This document shows, piece by piece, positions 26,756 through 35,410 of a stretch of DNA of 40,029 bases (position 1 is its first letter; each line of letters starts with the position of its first letter). The translations under genes were made by a program, and so were the position numbers. Source of the stretch: Bacteroidota bacterium (GTDB taxonomy: Bacteria; Bacteroidota; Bacteroidia; Cytophagales; Cyclobacteriaceae); the NCBI GenBank assembly GCA_022567155.1, contig JADFHN010000035.1, forward strand, positions 1-40,029. Reading direction: 5' to 3'. Below the pieces are notes generated by a model, which saw nothing but the letters and a program-made list of their open reading frames with translations, was not told where the DNA came from and searched no databases.

Positions 26756-27862
26756 TCAACCAACCTCCAGCTTCACATCATCAGTCAACGGATGCCCCAC
26801 GCAAATCAGCACATAACCCTGGTTGATTTCAGATTCAGATAGGCCTTCTTCTTCATCCATTTTGATTTTTCCTGAAATGAGCTTGCATCTGCACGCAGTA
26901 CATAATCCACTCTGACAGGAAAAGGGCAGGTCAATATCATTGTTGAGCGCTGTTTCCAGTATCGTGCTCTTAGGTTTTACCTCAAATGTGTGTTCTTCAC
27001 CATCATACACCACTGTTACCACCCTGGCAACAATTTCACCGGGTGCTGCAGGTTCCGGTTTGTTCATGATGCCGGCAACAAAACTTTCCCTGAATATCTT
27101 CTCTTTGAGGATATGCCTTTCTTCAAGCAATTCCTGTACATTGTTCATCATTCCTTCCGGACCACACATGATAAACGTGGTCTTTTCGATGCCCCAGTCC
27201 GGAATTCTTTCAAGAAGTTTTTCCAGCATCTCATGATTGAGCAGTCCGGAAGGGCCCTGCCAGTTCATGGGTGCATCATCCAGGATATGTATCACATGAA
27301 ACCGGCCTTCAAAGTTATTCTGCAGCTTTTCAAGGTCATCTTTAAAGATAATTGAATCAATATTTCGATTGGCATATAGTAAAGAAACTATACTTTCCGG
27401 CTCTTCGTGCATCAGTGATTTGATGATTGACATCAGCGGTGTAATGCCACTTCCTCCCCCGAACATTATCACGTGCCGTTTGTTATCCTTCCTGTACTCC
27501 GTTGTGAAATTACCCATAGGCTGCATGACCATCAGGGTGACGCCTGCTTTTACATTGTCGTTAAGATAGTTTGACATCAGTCCGCCTTCTACTCTTTTCA
27601 CTGTCACCCCCAAATCCTTGTCAACAAACGGGGAAGTAAAAAGCGAATAAGAGCGGCGAACTTCTTTTCCATCGATATCAGCAATTACCGACAAAAACTG
27701 GCCCGACTTGTAAGGAATGATAGATTCAGGCGATTCAAATATAATCGATATTGTATCCGCAGTTTCATTGATAACTTCCTTAACCTTGAGCGGATAGTAG
27801 TGTGTATGTATTGATTCCGGCTTTTGATTCTTCTTATTTTTTTTAAATAAACTGAATTCCAT
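26756..27862 (-). CDS. PaaE-like FAD/[2Fe-2S] ferredoxin-type reductase
   Basis: Electron-transfer protein of 368 aa. An FAD domain (RRSYSLFTSP) comes first, then an NAD(P) domain (MFGGGSGITPLMSIIKS), then a plant-type [2Fe-2S] ferredoxin domain with ligands Cys316, Cys321, Cys324 and Cys354. This order matches PaaE-type reductases and Hmp/flavodoxin reductase relatives. It passes electrons from NAD(P)H to an oxygenase or desaturase partner, which is not in this window. It follows the DUF5916 gene on the same strand with a 10-bp gap, so it is probably in that operon. No phenylacetate cluster is visible, so a PAA role is not implied. Confidence 0.88.
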   Translation of the reverse strand: MEFSLFKKNKKNQKPESIHTHYYPLKVKEVINETADTISIIFESPESIIPYKSGQFLSVIADIDGKEVRRSYSLFTSPFVDKDLGVTVKRVEGGLMSNYLNDNVKAGVTLMVMQPMGNFTTEYRKDNKRHVIMFGGGSGITPLMSIIKSLMHEEPESIVSLLYANRNIDSIIFKDDLEKLQNNFEGRFHVIHILDDAPMNWQGPSGLLNHEMLEKLLERIPDWGIEKTTFIMCGPEGMMNNVQELLEERHILKEKIFRESFVAGIMNKPEPAAPGEIVARVVTVVYDGEEHTFEVKPKSTILETALNNDIDLPFSCQSGLCTACRCKLISGKIKMDEEEGLSESEINQGYVLICVGHPLTDDVKLEVG

Positions 27863-27872
27863 TTTTAACTTT

Positions 27873-30104
27873 TTATAAGTTCAACCAATAAGACAACTTA
27901 ACAACTATAGCCCTGTTTTTTACTGAGAAGTCAGCGGGAAAATAGTTGTCGGTGTACACCAAAAACAAGTCGGAAACAGGTGCAAAACGCCATTGAAAGC
28001 GGGCATTAATGTTTACATTATCATCCTGTTCGTTGTACTGTATAAAAGTAGTAAGGAACAGACTAGTTGAGAAGGTAACATCCAGTCGTGGTCCGATCAA
28101 CCAGAACTTTGTACTATTTTGGGGTTCAGGTAAGGCTACATCATTGTATATGGCCGAAACAAAAAAACTACCGTATGGCCTGAACTTATAACCAATGTTT
28201 GTTTCAGCACTCAACTTAATGCCATTATAAAAACTCCCATATTGCCCACTCAAGGTATAACTAAATGGGCGCCTGCTGTCTGAAGTAAAGCTTATTCTAC
28301 CATCGACCCACGTATAGGATGATCCAGTCGGTAAGGGCACTGCTCCGGTGCGGGTTGGGTCAAAATCCCTGAATAAATGGGTGAATTGCTGATTAATTGC
28401 CGCTGTCAGCACACTTGTGTTAATAAAAGCAAACTCAATATTGGCCTCAACGGTTCTGTCTGCAATAATGCCGTTAGGTTTTAAGGTATAAAAAAGGCGG
28501 ATTCCCGGTTTAATAGTAACCAACAACTCTGCCTTAGGATAGGCGATATACTTGCTATCGAAGGAGCCAATGTTGAATGTTCCTGTACGAGGCACAAATC
28601 CTACTTCTGCATTGTAGCCCTCACCTATATAATTGTGAAAATAATTAATCGTCCAATGCCTCGATTGATACCCAACAAACGTTCCCTGAGCCAAGGCATT
28701 CTTTTTAGATATTGGGTCAAATGAAGTGTGCAAATAAATATTGGCCCGCCATTTATCATCAAGTGTAGCAAAATTGAAATCAATGCCCGCTACCCGGTTA
28801 TAGGCTGAGGTTGAATTGGTGGTATCTGCCGTATTATAATTGGTAGCCTGCCGGTTGACAAAAATGGCCCCAATACTTGAGCGAGCCCACAATTGACGTT
28901 GTATTACTGCCGCAGTATAATTTTGCCCTGAAAGGTTATAACCGCCGTTTATGTTTTCTGAGCCTGGTAATACAATACCCTTATGATCTCCTGTTTGCAT
29001 ATTCATCAGGCCTATGCGCCAATCCTTATTTAACTTACCACTCAATCTGGCTCCAAAAATAATAGGCACTTGTACGCTATTGCCACTGGTGTCTTGAGCA
29101 ATTCCAATCCTTCTGCTGAAGAAAGGACGTGATGGAGGGAACCCTGGTTTAGCAAATAAATCACTGTTTTCGAGGAAAAATTGTCGTTTTTCAGGAAAGA
29201 ACAACTCAAACCTCTGCAGATTTACTATTTGTTGATCCACCTCAACTTGTGAAAAGTCAGGAATAACGGTTATATCTAAATTTAGTGCAGATGACACCGC
29301 CACTTTAACATCAAACCCAACATTGCCCGATGACTCAAAATCGGTACCTTCTTCATGGTTTCTACCAGTTTGTCCCAATACAAAGGGAATTACTGAAATA
29401 TTCATCTTGGGTGTAGGAGGTGGATCATTCCATATTAATTTGCCTGAAAAGGTCAGATTACTGGTTCGATATTGCTGTGGTACCGCAGTCCATGTCGAGC
29501 GCTCATTGTTTTTTACATTATTTCTTATAAACTGAATGTTCCAGTTGGTAAGATTGGCTTTATATCTTAGCGTTTTAAAGGGAATGGCAATTTCCGCCAC
29601 CCATTTATCCTCATAATTAGTAACTTGAGAATACCATTTGTTATCCCAGTCTGAGCTGATTTCAAAGCTATTTGAAATCAGACCTTCCCGCTGTGCATTA
29701 TAGGGGGAAAGGCTGAAGTTAAATCCATTGGTCTTATCATCAAACGGGTCGATGTAGATACTGATGTTCTCGGTTTTGCGCCAATTCCAGTCACGAATAA
29801 GTGATTCTACAATATATTTTCCAGGCGTGGTATCATGGCAAATTATTCCGAAGTATAGGAAATTGTCGTCAAATGTCGTTTTTACCTCTGTGGGCGAAGC
29901 AGGGAAATCGTTATCAACCGGGTAGGTCAGGTAAAAATCTTTAGCTACATCGGATTCGAGCCAGGATTCTTCATCCATGACACCATCTAACCTTATTTTA
30001 TCCGTAGCTCTGCTAACGGACATTGTTGTTACAAGAGGCGGGTTTTGTGCCAAAATTTCACCAATAAGACTACAAAAAATGAGTATAAGTATTAGATGTT
30101 TCAA
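27873..30104 (-). CDS. DUF5916 domain protein (CBM9-like plus beta-barrel)
   Basis: Exported protein of 743 aa, TTG start (no in-frame ATG back to a TAA). Signal peptide to about 19 (L-A-Q). The N-terminal part (about 35-200) resembles carbohydrate-binding family 9-like domains (DGVMDEESW, AEIAIPFKTLRY). The remainder matches DUF5916 with the motif EKRQFFLENSDLFA. The C-terminal part, rich in alternating aromatic strands (VFSAIYND-type, FQWRFAPVSDLFLVY), looks like an outer-membrane barrel. Substrate unknown. A TAATTTTG box lies about 18 bp before the start. Confidence 0.88.
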   Translation of the reverse strand: MKHLILILIFCSLIGEILAQNPPLVTTMSVSRATDKIRLDGVMDEESWLESDVAKDFYLTYPVDNDFPASPTEVKTTFDDNFLYFGIICHDTTPGKYIVESLIRDWNWRKTENISIYIDPFDDKTNGFNFSLSPYNAQREGLISNSFEISSDWDNKWYSQVTNYEDKWVAEIAIPFKTLRYKANLTNWNIQFIRNNVKNNERSTWTAVPQQYRTSNLTFSGKLIWNDPPPTPKMNISVIPFVLGQTGRNHEEGTDFESSGNVGFDVKVAVSSALNLDITVIPDFSQVEVDQQIVNLQRFELFFPEKRQFFLENSDLFAKPGFPPSRPFFSRRIGIAQDTSGNSVQVPIIFGARLSGKLNKDWRIGLMNMQTGDHKGIVLPGSENINGGYNLSGQNYTAAVIQRQLWARSSIGAIFVNRQATNYNTADTTNSTSAYNRVAGIDFNFATLDDKWRANIYLHTSFDPISKKNALAQGTFVGYQSRHWTINYFHNYIGEGYNAEVGFVPRTGTFNIGSFDSKYIAYPKAELLVTIKPGIRLFYTLKPNGIIADRTVEANIEFAFINTSVLTAAINQQFTHLFRDFDPTRTGAVPLPTGSSYTWVDGRISFTSDSRRPFSYTLSGQYGSFYNGIKLSAETNIGYKFRPYGSFFVSAIYNDVALPEPQNSTKFWLIGPRLDVTFSTSLFLTTFIQYNEQDDNVNINARFQWRFAPVSDLFLVYTDNYFPADFSVKNRAIVVKLSYWLNL

Positions 30105-30121
30105 AATTGCTAAAAGTTGGG

Positions 30122-30129
30122 CAAAATTA
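30122..30129 (-). promoter_or_regulatory. -7 box for DUF5916-reductase operon
   Basis: Minus strand TAATTTTG is an exact TAnnTTTG, 17 bp before the TTG start, implying a leader of about 12 nt. It is 43 bp from the divergent purB box. Confidence 0.5.
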
Positions 30130-30171
30130 ACAATATCGTGCAGTTAAATAGTTCCGCTTATCAAATTTCAA

Positions 30172-30179
30172 TATTTTTG
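30172..30179 (+). promoter_or_regulatory. -7 box for purB
   Basis: TATTTTTG is an exact TAnnTTTG, 21 bp before the purB ATG. The -33 element is indistinct. Confidence 0.5.
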
Positions 30180-30200
30180 CACCTTAATTCCTGCTAGCCA

Positions 30201-31544
30201 ATGAATATGAACACTCTTTCTGCAATCTCGCCTGTTGATGGACGCTATACCCGGCAAACAGCTCCACTATCACCATATTTTTCAGAATTCGGCCTCATAA
30301 AATACCGTATCAGGGTGGAGATCGAATATTTTCTGGCGCTATGCAAGCTGCCCCTCCCGCAACTCAAAGATGTTGACCCGAAGATCGCCCAGGAACTTCG
30401 TAAGATATATTCTGAATTCAGCATGGTTGATGCACAGGCTGTAAAGGAAATTGAAAAGACCACAAATCACGATGTAAAAGCCGTTGAGTATTTTATCAAA
30501 GACAAGTTAGACACACTTGGCCTGGCGCAGTACCGGGAGTTTATTCATTTTGGCCTTACTTCCCAGGATATTAACAATACAGCGATACCCCTGTCGCTGA
30601 AAGAATCACTCGAAAATGTAATCGTACCCCTGCAGTTAAAGCTGACGGACAAAATTTCTGAAATTGCTTCAGACTGGGAAGACATACCCATGCTTGCCCG
30701 CACACACGGCCAGCCTGCATCTCCCACCATGCTGGGAAAAGAAATGGATGTTTTTGCCTCGAGGCTTACAAATCAGAATGTGACATTGAAAATCATTCCG
30801 ATTACAGCCAAATTCGGAGGCGCTACGGGAAATTTTAACGCGCATTTTGCCGCCTACCCCGATTATGACTGGCATGATTTTGCTGAAGATTTTCTGGAGA
30901 ATACATTCGGTCTGAGTCGTAGTTATCCAACCACACAAATTGATCATTATGATAATTTTGCCGCCATTTCAGACAATCTGAAGCGGTTCAACACTATTCT
31001 TATTGATTTCGCCCGCGATATGTGGCAATATATCAGCATGAATTATTTTAATCAGAAAATAGCGAAAAACGAAGTGGGATCATCTGCCATGCCCCACAAG
31101 ATAAATCCTATTGACTTTGAAAATGCCGAAGGAAACCTGGGAATGGCTAATGCCATACTTACGCATTTTTCATCCAAACTACCTATTTCACGACTGCAGC
31201 GCGATCTCTCAGACTCCACCGTGCTACGAAATATCGGCGTCCCGTTATCACACATGATTATTGCCCTGAACTCCTTGTTGAAAGGTATTGGCAAACTTCA
31301 GCTTAACGAAGAAGCCATTAACCGGGACCTTGATGAAAACTGGGTGGTTATTGCCGAAGGAATACAAAATATACTCCGCAGGGAAGGACACCCCAATCCC
31401 TATGAAACGCTGAAAGAATTTACCAGAACTGGTGAAAAGATCACTAAAAAGACGATCAAGGAGTTTATAAACAACCTGGATATCGATGAAGATATAAAAG
31501 TGGAGTTGCGCGAATTAAGCCCGTTTAATTATACAGGATTCTGA
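30201..31544 (+). CDS. purB: adenylosuccinate lyase
   Basis: PurB, 447 aa, tetrameric fumarase-superfamily lyase. It cleaves SAICAR and adenylosuccinate in purine synthesis. Signatures: SPVDGRY (10-16), TTNHDVKAVEYF (87-98), RTHGQPASPT (167-176) and the mobile loop GSSAMPHKINPIDFENAEGN (293-312) with the catalytic Ser. The enzyme is of the E. coli-like PurB subtype (SPVDGRY start). A second Met two codons on (30207) is an alternative start. It is a single gene with its own -7 box. Convergent with the small secreted protein gene across a 520-bp repeat spacer. Confidence 0.96.
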   Translation: MNMNTLSAISPVDGRYTRQTAPLSPYFSEFGLIKYRIRVEIEYFLALCKLPLPQLKDVDPKIAQELRKIYSEFSMVDAQAVKEIEKTTNHDVKAVEYFIKDKLDTLGLAQYREFIHFGLTSQDINNTAIPLSLKESLENVIVPLQLKLTDKISEIASDWEDIPMLARTHGQPASPTMLGKEMDVFASRLTNQNVTLKIIPITAKFGGATGNFNAHFAAYPDYDWHDFAEDFLENTFGLSRSYPTTQIDHYDNFAAISDNLKRFNTILIDFARDMWQYISMNYFNQKIAKNEVGSSAMPHKINPIDFENAEGNLGMANAILTHFSSKLPISRLQRDLSDSTVLRNIGVPLSHMIIALNSLLKGIGKLQLNEEAINRDLDENWVVIAEGIQNILRREGHPNPYETLKEFTRTGEKITKKTIKEFINNLDIDEDIKVELRELSPFNYTGF

Positions 31545-31553
31545 CAGGTTTCA

Positions 31554-32025
31554 TTCCTGTTTTGTGTAGCACAAAAACTAACTCGTTTTTTTCTTGCTAA
31601 TATTCAGCGCTTGAAAAATTTAAATAGCTGATTTTGGCTGTTGCAGTTCACAAAAAAGGTGCGACAATCATATTTTAACTTTCTCCCATTATTAGAGAGC
31701 CCAAAATTTAAATGCAAGAAGTTTCCTTAATAAAGCCTACCCGGCAAAGCTTGACCGACCTGACACAACCCCCTTTTGTTCCCCCTTTGCTAAGGGGGAA
31801 TAGGTGACAATAGGTCATTACGGGTCATCCCATTGGAGACCCCAAACCGCAATTTTGGCAAAGTTCCCCTTATTAAAGCCTGCCCGGCAAGCCTTGGCAG
31901 ACGCGGGGGGGTAAGGGGGATGTTTGGTTTTGGGATATAAAAATCGGTTTTTATTACTTGCTGATATCTACTGTTTTAAAATTTAAAATGTCCATTTTTT
32001 AGTGCTGTAGCACACAAAACAGGAA
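31554..32025. repeat. inverted-repeat-bounded spacer
   Basis: Left arm TTCCTGTTTTGTGTAGCAC (31554-31572) matches the reverse complement of the right arm (32002-32025) apart from a 5-base insertion in the latter. The inside carries AT-rich ends (AAAATTTAAAT on both sides) and a middle with runs such as CCCCCTTT, AAGGGGGA and GGGGGGGTAAGGGGG. There is no gene. Left arm starts 10 bp after the purB stop, and the right arm ends 39 bp before the next gene's stop. Confidence 0.6.
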
Positions 32026-32063
32026 ATTTCCCGATCTGACATTCTGGTATTCTGAGCACTTCC

Positions 32064-32477
32064 TCAGCCCACGAAATCTGCCGAAAACTTCCTGCACTCT
32101 TTTTTTCTTTTCCTGAGGGTTATACCCCAAAACGGGCCGTTGCGAAAAACCAGGACAAACTTTATACCGAAATTATGAAGGTTACGCGCTAATTCATTCC
32201 TGTTAAGAGGCTGGCCTTTGGGTTGAATCAGAAATTCGAATCCCATTGCATGTTGTACATCGAGGAAGCACTTATTGCCATATAGTATTTTTCGTCCATC
32301 ATTTTTTACAATATAAAGCAGTCTTTTTTGCTTTGGCGCCTCTTTTTTTTTGTTAACCTTAGTTTTGAGGTTAGTCGCTCCTGTTTTATCCTGTGCACAC
32401 GACATATTTATCTGCATGCAAATCATCACCATAAGGCAAAAACTGAAAATTACCTTGACCTGTTTCTTAATCAACAT
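32064..32477 (-). CDS. small secreted hypothetical protein
   Basis: Protein of 137 aa that I do not recognise. It has an N-terminal hydrophobic segment (about 9-25) with likely signal cleavage after S-C-A, then a Lys-rich stretch (VNKKKEAPKQKR), a short beta-like domain with CFLDVQHAMGFEFLIQPKG, and a very basic C-terminus. It lies 56 bp downstream of the TolC-like gene on the same strand, so it may be at the end of that transcript. Codon use looks like its neighbours. Expression is plausible but not proven. Confidence 0.45.
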   Translation of the reverse strand: MLIKKQVKVIFSFCLMVMICMQINMSCAQDKTGATNLKTKVNKKKEAPKQKRLLYIVKNDGRKILYGNKCFLDVQHAMGFEFLIQPKGQPLNRNELARNLHNFGIKFVLVFRNGPFWGITLRKRKKECRKFSADFVG

Positions 32478-32533
32478 AAATCGGGCATCAATTTACGATG
32501 ATAATGACTATAAACTAAAAAAACAGTTGTACG

Positions 32534-33997
32534 TTACTTTCTCAGTTCCCTGAGGAGCAGATCCGAATTTTCAAAATCATATAAAGTTTTCTGCCTTAAT
32601 TGAAAATACGCCACCCAAAAATCTCTTAATGACTGAATATATCTTTGTTTGGCTTCATCTTTGGATGCCAGGGATTGATTAAGGTCAGTAATTGAAATTT
32701 TACCTATCAGATACAACTGGTACGAAATACTATACGCACGTTGTGCGATATCATCTGATTTTTCCCGGGCTTTCACCTGCTCGCGCAGCATGTTAAAATT
32801 TCTTACCTGGGTAAGTATATCCTGCTCAAAATCGAGCATATCCTGTGCTACCTGGTATTCAACAAACTTCAGGTTTGCTTCGGCTGTTTTTCGACGTGAT
32901 TTTTGCCTGCCCCAGTCAACTATGGGAACATCCAGTTCGAGCCTTACCAACTGCGAATTTACCGGAGCCCCATACACATCGCTGAAATTCTGACCCCTGT
33001 TGCTTAACCCATATTGTGCAAATAATGTCATGTTTACGCCTGTAGCGCCCTTTGCACGGGCCAGTTCCTGCTGACCTTCCAGCACTCTTCTTTCAAAAGA
33101 CACCGGATCCTGCCGGTTTTTATTAGCTTCTTTGAGCGCAACATTTTCATCCACTTCAAATTCAGGAATATCATCCGGCAACTCAAGACGAATCTGCTGA
33201 ATATCGCTGAATCCTACAAACGATTTCAGATTGAGTGTTGACGTCTGAAGATCCACTCCCGCTTGTGCAATCGCAAGATTGGAGTTAACAAGATTGAGTT
33301 CAAGCTGAAGAAGTTCATTCTCCCCGATTTTACCAAGCTGATATCTTCCCTGGGCAATCCTATAAATCGTGTCGTTGTTTGCGACATTTATCCTTGCAAT
33401 CTGCATTTCGATCTGAGCCAGCAGCAGGGTGAAATAAATTTGAGTGGAAATTACTGAAATTCGCTCCAGTTCCTCATAATAATTTTTCTGTGACTCCTCA
33501 TACACAAGGGGTTTAATCCGTTTATTCCAAATCAATTGGTTGAATTGAAATATAGGTTGTACAAAACCCAGATTAATGGGCGAGCCGCTGTACTGTGTAA
33601 AGTTTTTTTCAAAATCATCAAAACGGCTCATCGTTGATGATGCATAGATCGTTCCTCCCGTAATACCTATGGATTGGGTCATTCCGAGCGCCAAATCAAC
33701 ATTATTCTGCCTTACTTGCTGATATATAATGCTTCCATCCTCCTGTGTTACAGGAACAAAATCTCTCCGGAAGTTAGGCAAAGTGCCCTGTAATGCCAGC
33801 TGGGGGCTATAATCAGATAAATACGTTCTGTACTGCCAGTACTGGTTTTCCCTTCTGGTTTCTGCCCGTGACCAGGCAGGCGACTGGCTTCTGGTCAACT
33901 GTACAATTTCATAAAGGGAATAAATGCTTTTCTGGGCGTTAAGGTTGAATGTGGTTAATGTTGTTAACCATATAACAACCACTAATTTCTTATTCAT
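32534..33997 (-). CDS. TolC-family outer membrane efflux protein
   Basis: Outer-membrane channel of 487 aa. The signal peptide ends N-A-Q near residue 22. Two long alpha-helical OEP repeats are visible (QIARINVANNDTIYRIAQGRYQLGKIGENELLQLELNLV and, in the second half, the QRAYSISYQLYLIGKISITDLNQSL segment), each with the G-K-I-(G/S) turn of TolC-like proteins. It exports substrates together with the adaptor and permease upstream. The ATG overlaps the permease stop by 8 nt (ATGAATAA). Confidence 0.92.
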   Translation of the reverse strand: MNKKLVVVIWLTTLTTFNLNAQKSIYSLYEIVQLTRSQSPAWSRAETRRENQYWQYRTYLSDYSPQLALQGTLPNFRRDFVPVTQEDGSIIYQQVRQNNVDLALGMTQSIGITGGTIYASSTMSRFDDFEKNFTQYSGSPINLGFVQPIFQFNQLIWNKRIKPLVYEESQKNYYEELERISVISTQIYFTLLLAQIEMQIARINVANNDTIYRIAQGRYQLGKIGENELLQLELNLVNSNLAIAQAGVDLQTSTLNLKSFVGFSDIQQIRLELPDDIPEFEVDENVALKEANKNRQDPVSFERRVLEGQQELARAKGATGVNMTLFAQYGLSNRGQNFSDVYGAPVNSQLVRLELDVPIVDWGRQKSRRKTAEANLKFVEYQVAQDMLDFEQDILTQVRNFNMLREQVKAREKSDDIAQRAYSISYQLYLIGKISITDLNQSLASKDEAKQRYIQSLRDFWVAYFQLRQKTLYDFENSDLLLRELRK

Positions 33998-35375
33998 ATC
34001 TCAATGAGGTTATCGGGTCCTGGCTGGCTGCACGTTTGGCAGGGGTGATTCCGAAAATCAATCCTACCGTGGCGGCCACTCCAAACGATAAAATAATGGA
34101 CGAAGGTAAAATTATTGTTGGTATATCTGCAAATTTTGAAACAACAGATGCCATGGTGATACCTAAAATCATACCAATTATACCCCCGCTAATACTTATC
34201 ATAACGGCTTCAAACATGAATTGCAGGATGATATCCTGCTTTTTGGCGCCTATCGAAAGCCGCAGTCCGATTTCCTTTATTCGTTCCATTACGGAAGCCA
34301 GCATGATATTCATGATGCCAATACCTCCCACAAGAAGCGATATACCTGCAATGGCCCCAAGTACAAAGTTAAAAATCTGTTTGGTTCGTTGCTGCTGTTT
34401 TAACAATAACTCAGGTATGGTCACTACAAAATCCACTACACCAAAATGACGTCTTTTCAGATATCTTGATAAAATGTCAGCAACGGGACCGAGCAATTCT
34501 GTTTCTTCTACCTGAACCACCAGCCTGTCAAGCTGGTGATAATTAACTGCCTGTTCTGTCTGACTGTCGGATACGCTGCCGCCAATACCCCTGATCCTGA
34601 TAAAATGACCACGTCCGCCGATGTTTGCCGTCATAACTTTGGAAGGAGTTACCAGATCACGGTTGATATACCTGATCAGCACAGATTTTAACGGCGTGTA
34701 AACATCCATATTATAATCGCGTATGCCCAGATTCCTTATGCTTTTCTGAGAAATTAGCCGTTCTTCAAGAACACCGATAACTTCCAGCCATTGATTACCG
34801 ACTTTAATCGATTTTCCGAGGGGGTTCTGGGTAGGAAAAAATTTGGTCTGAATGGATTTACCGATAATACACACCGGATCACCTCTTTCAAGGTGCTTTT
34901 CATTAAACATTTTACCTTCCATTAATTTAAAATTCGTAAGCTCAAAGTAGGCTGGTTCTACCCCTACAAGCTTAGCCGTACGTCGGATTCCGTTTTTTAT
35001 CAGGTAGGTTTCGAGTAAAATTTCAGGGCTAATCTTAGATAATCCTGGTATAAGCTCTTTGATTCCTTCTACATCGCGCATGGTGAGCCCCGGTGAAAAC
35101 TTCTTTTTTTCTTTTGCCTCATCCGACGCTTCATCCAAATTTTCTTCTGATTGTTCAATAATGGGCTGAATGATAATATTATTCACTCCTACCAGTTTAA
35201 TCTGCTCCATAATTTCCTCCTGTGCGCCATTTCCGATAGCCAGCATTGCTATGACTGACGCAACACCAAAAATAATTCCCAGTGCAGTTAGCATTGAGCG
35301 CATTTTATTCACCATTAACGCATCAAGCGCTATATAAAAATTAGAAAGGTACCTTTCGATATTAATCTTTTTCAA
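33990..35375 (-). CDS. MacB-like ABC transporter permease (no ATPase domain)
   Basis: Permease of 461 aa, TTG start at 35375 (an in-frame TAA precedes it). The MacB_PCD/FtsX layout is clear: TM1 (about 30-52, MLTALGIIFGVASVIAMLAIG), a large periplasmic domain (about 55-330), then three TM helices with GGIGIMNIMLASVMERIKEIGLR (typical FtsX) and a C-terminal P-A-K-R-A motif. Unlike E. coli MacB it has no N-terminal ATP-binding domain, so a separate ATPase must be encoded elsewhere. It sits between adaptor and TolC-like genes. Confidence 0.92.
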   Translation of the reverse strand: MKKINIERYLSNFYIALDALMVNKMRSMLTALGIIFGVASVIAMLAIGNGAQEEIMEQIKLVGVNNIIIQPIIEQSEENLDEASDEAKEKKKFSPGLTMRDVEGIKELIPGLSKISPEILLETYLIKNGIRRTAKLVGVEPAYFELTNFKLMEGKMFNEKHLERGDPVCIIGKSIQTKFFPTQNPLGKSIKVGNQWLEVIGVLEERLISQKSIRNLGIRDYNMDVYTPLKSVLIRYINRDLVTPSKVMTANIGGRGHFIRIRGIGGSVSDSQTEQAVNYHQLDRLVVQVEETELLGPVADILSRYLKRRHFGVVDFVVTIPELLLKQQQRTKQIFNFVLGAIAGISLLVGGIGIMNIMLASVMERIKEIGLRLSIGAKKQDIILQFMFEAVMISISGGIIGMILGITMASVVSKFADIPTIILPSSIILSFGVAATVGLIFGITPAKRAASQDPITSLRYE

Positions 35376-35410
35376 AATCCTGCGTTATTTATGTTTCATA
35401 AAATAAAGAG

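Noticed and set aside
26756-27862. Phenylacetate degradation locus
   Set aside because: Only a PaaE-like reductase is present, next to DUF5916; none of the other paa genes is in the window.
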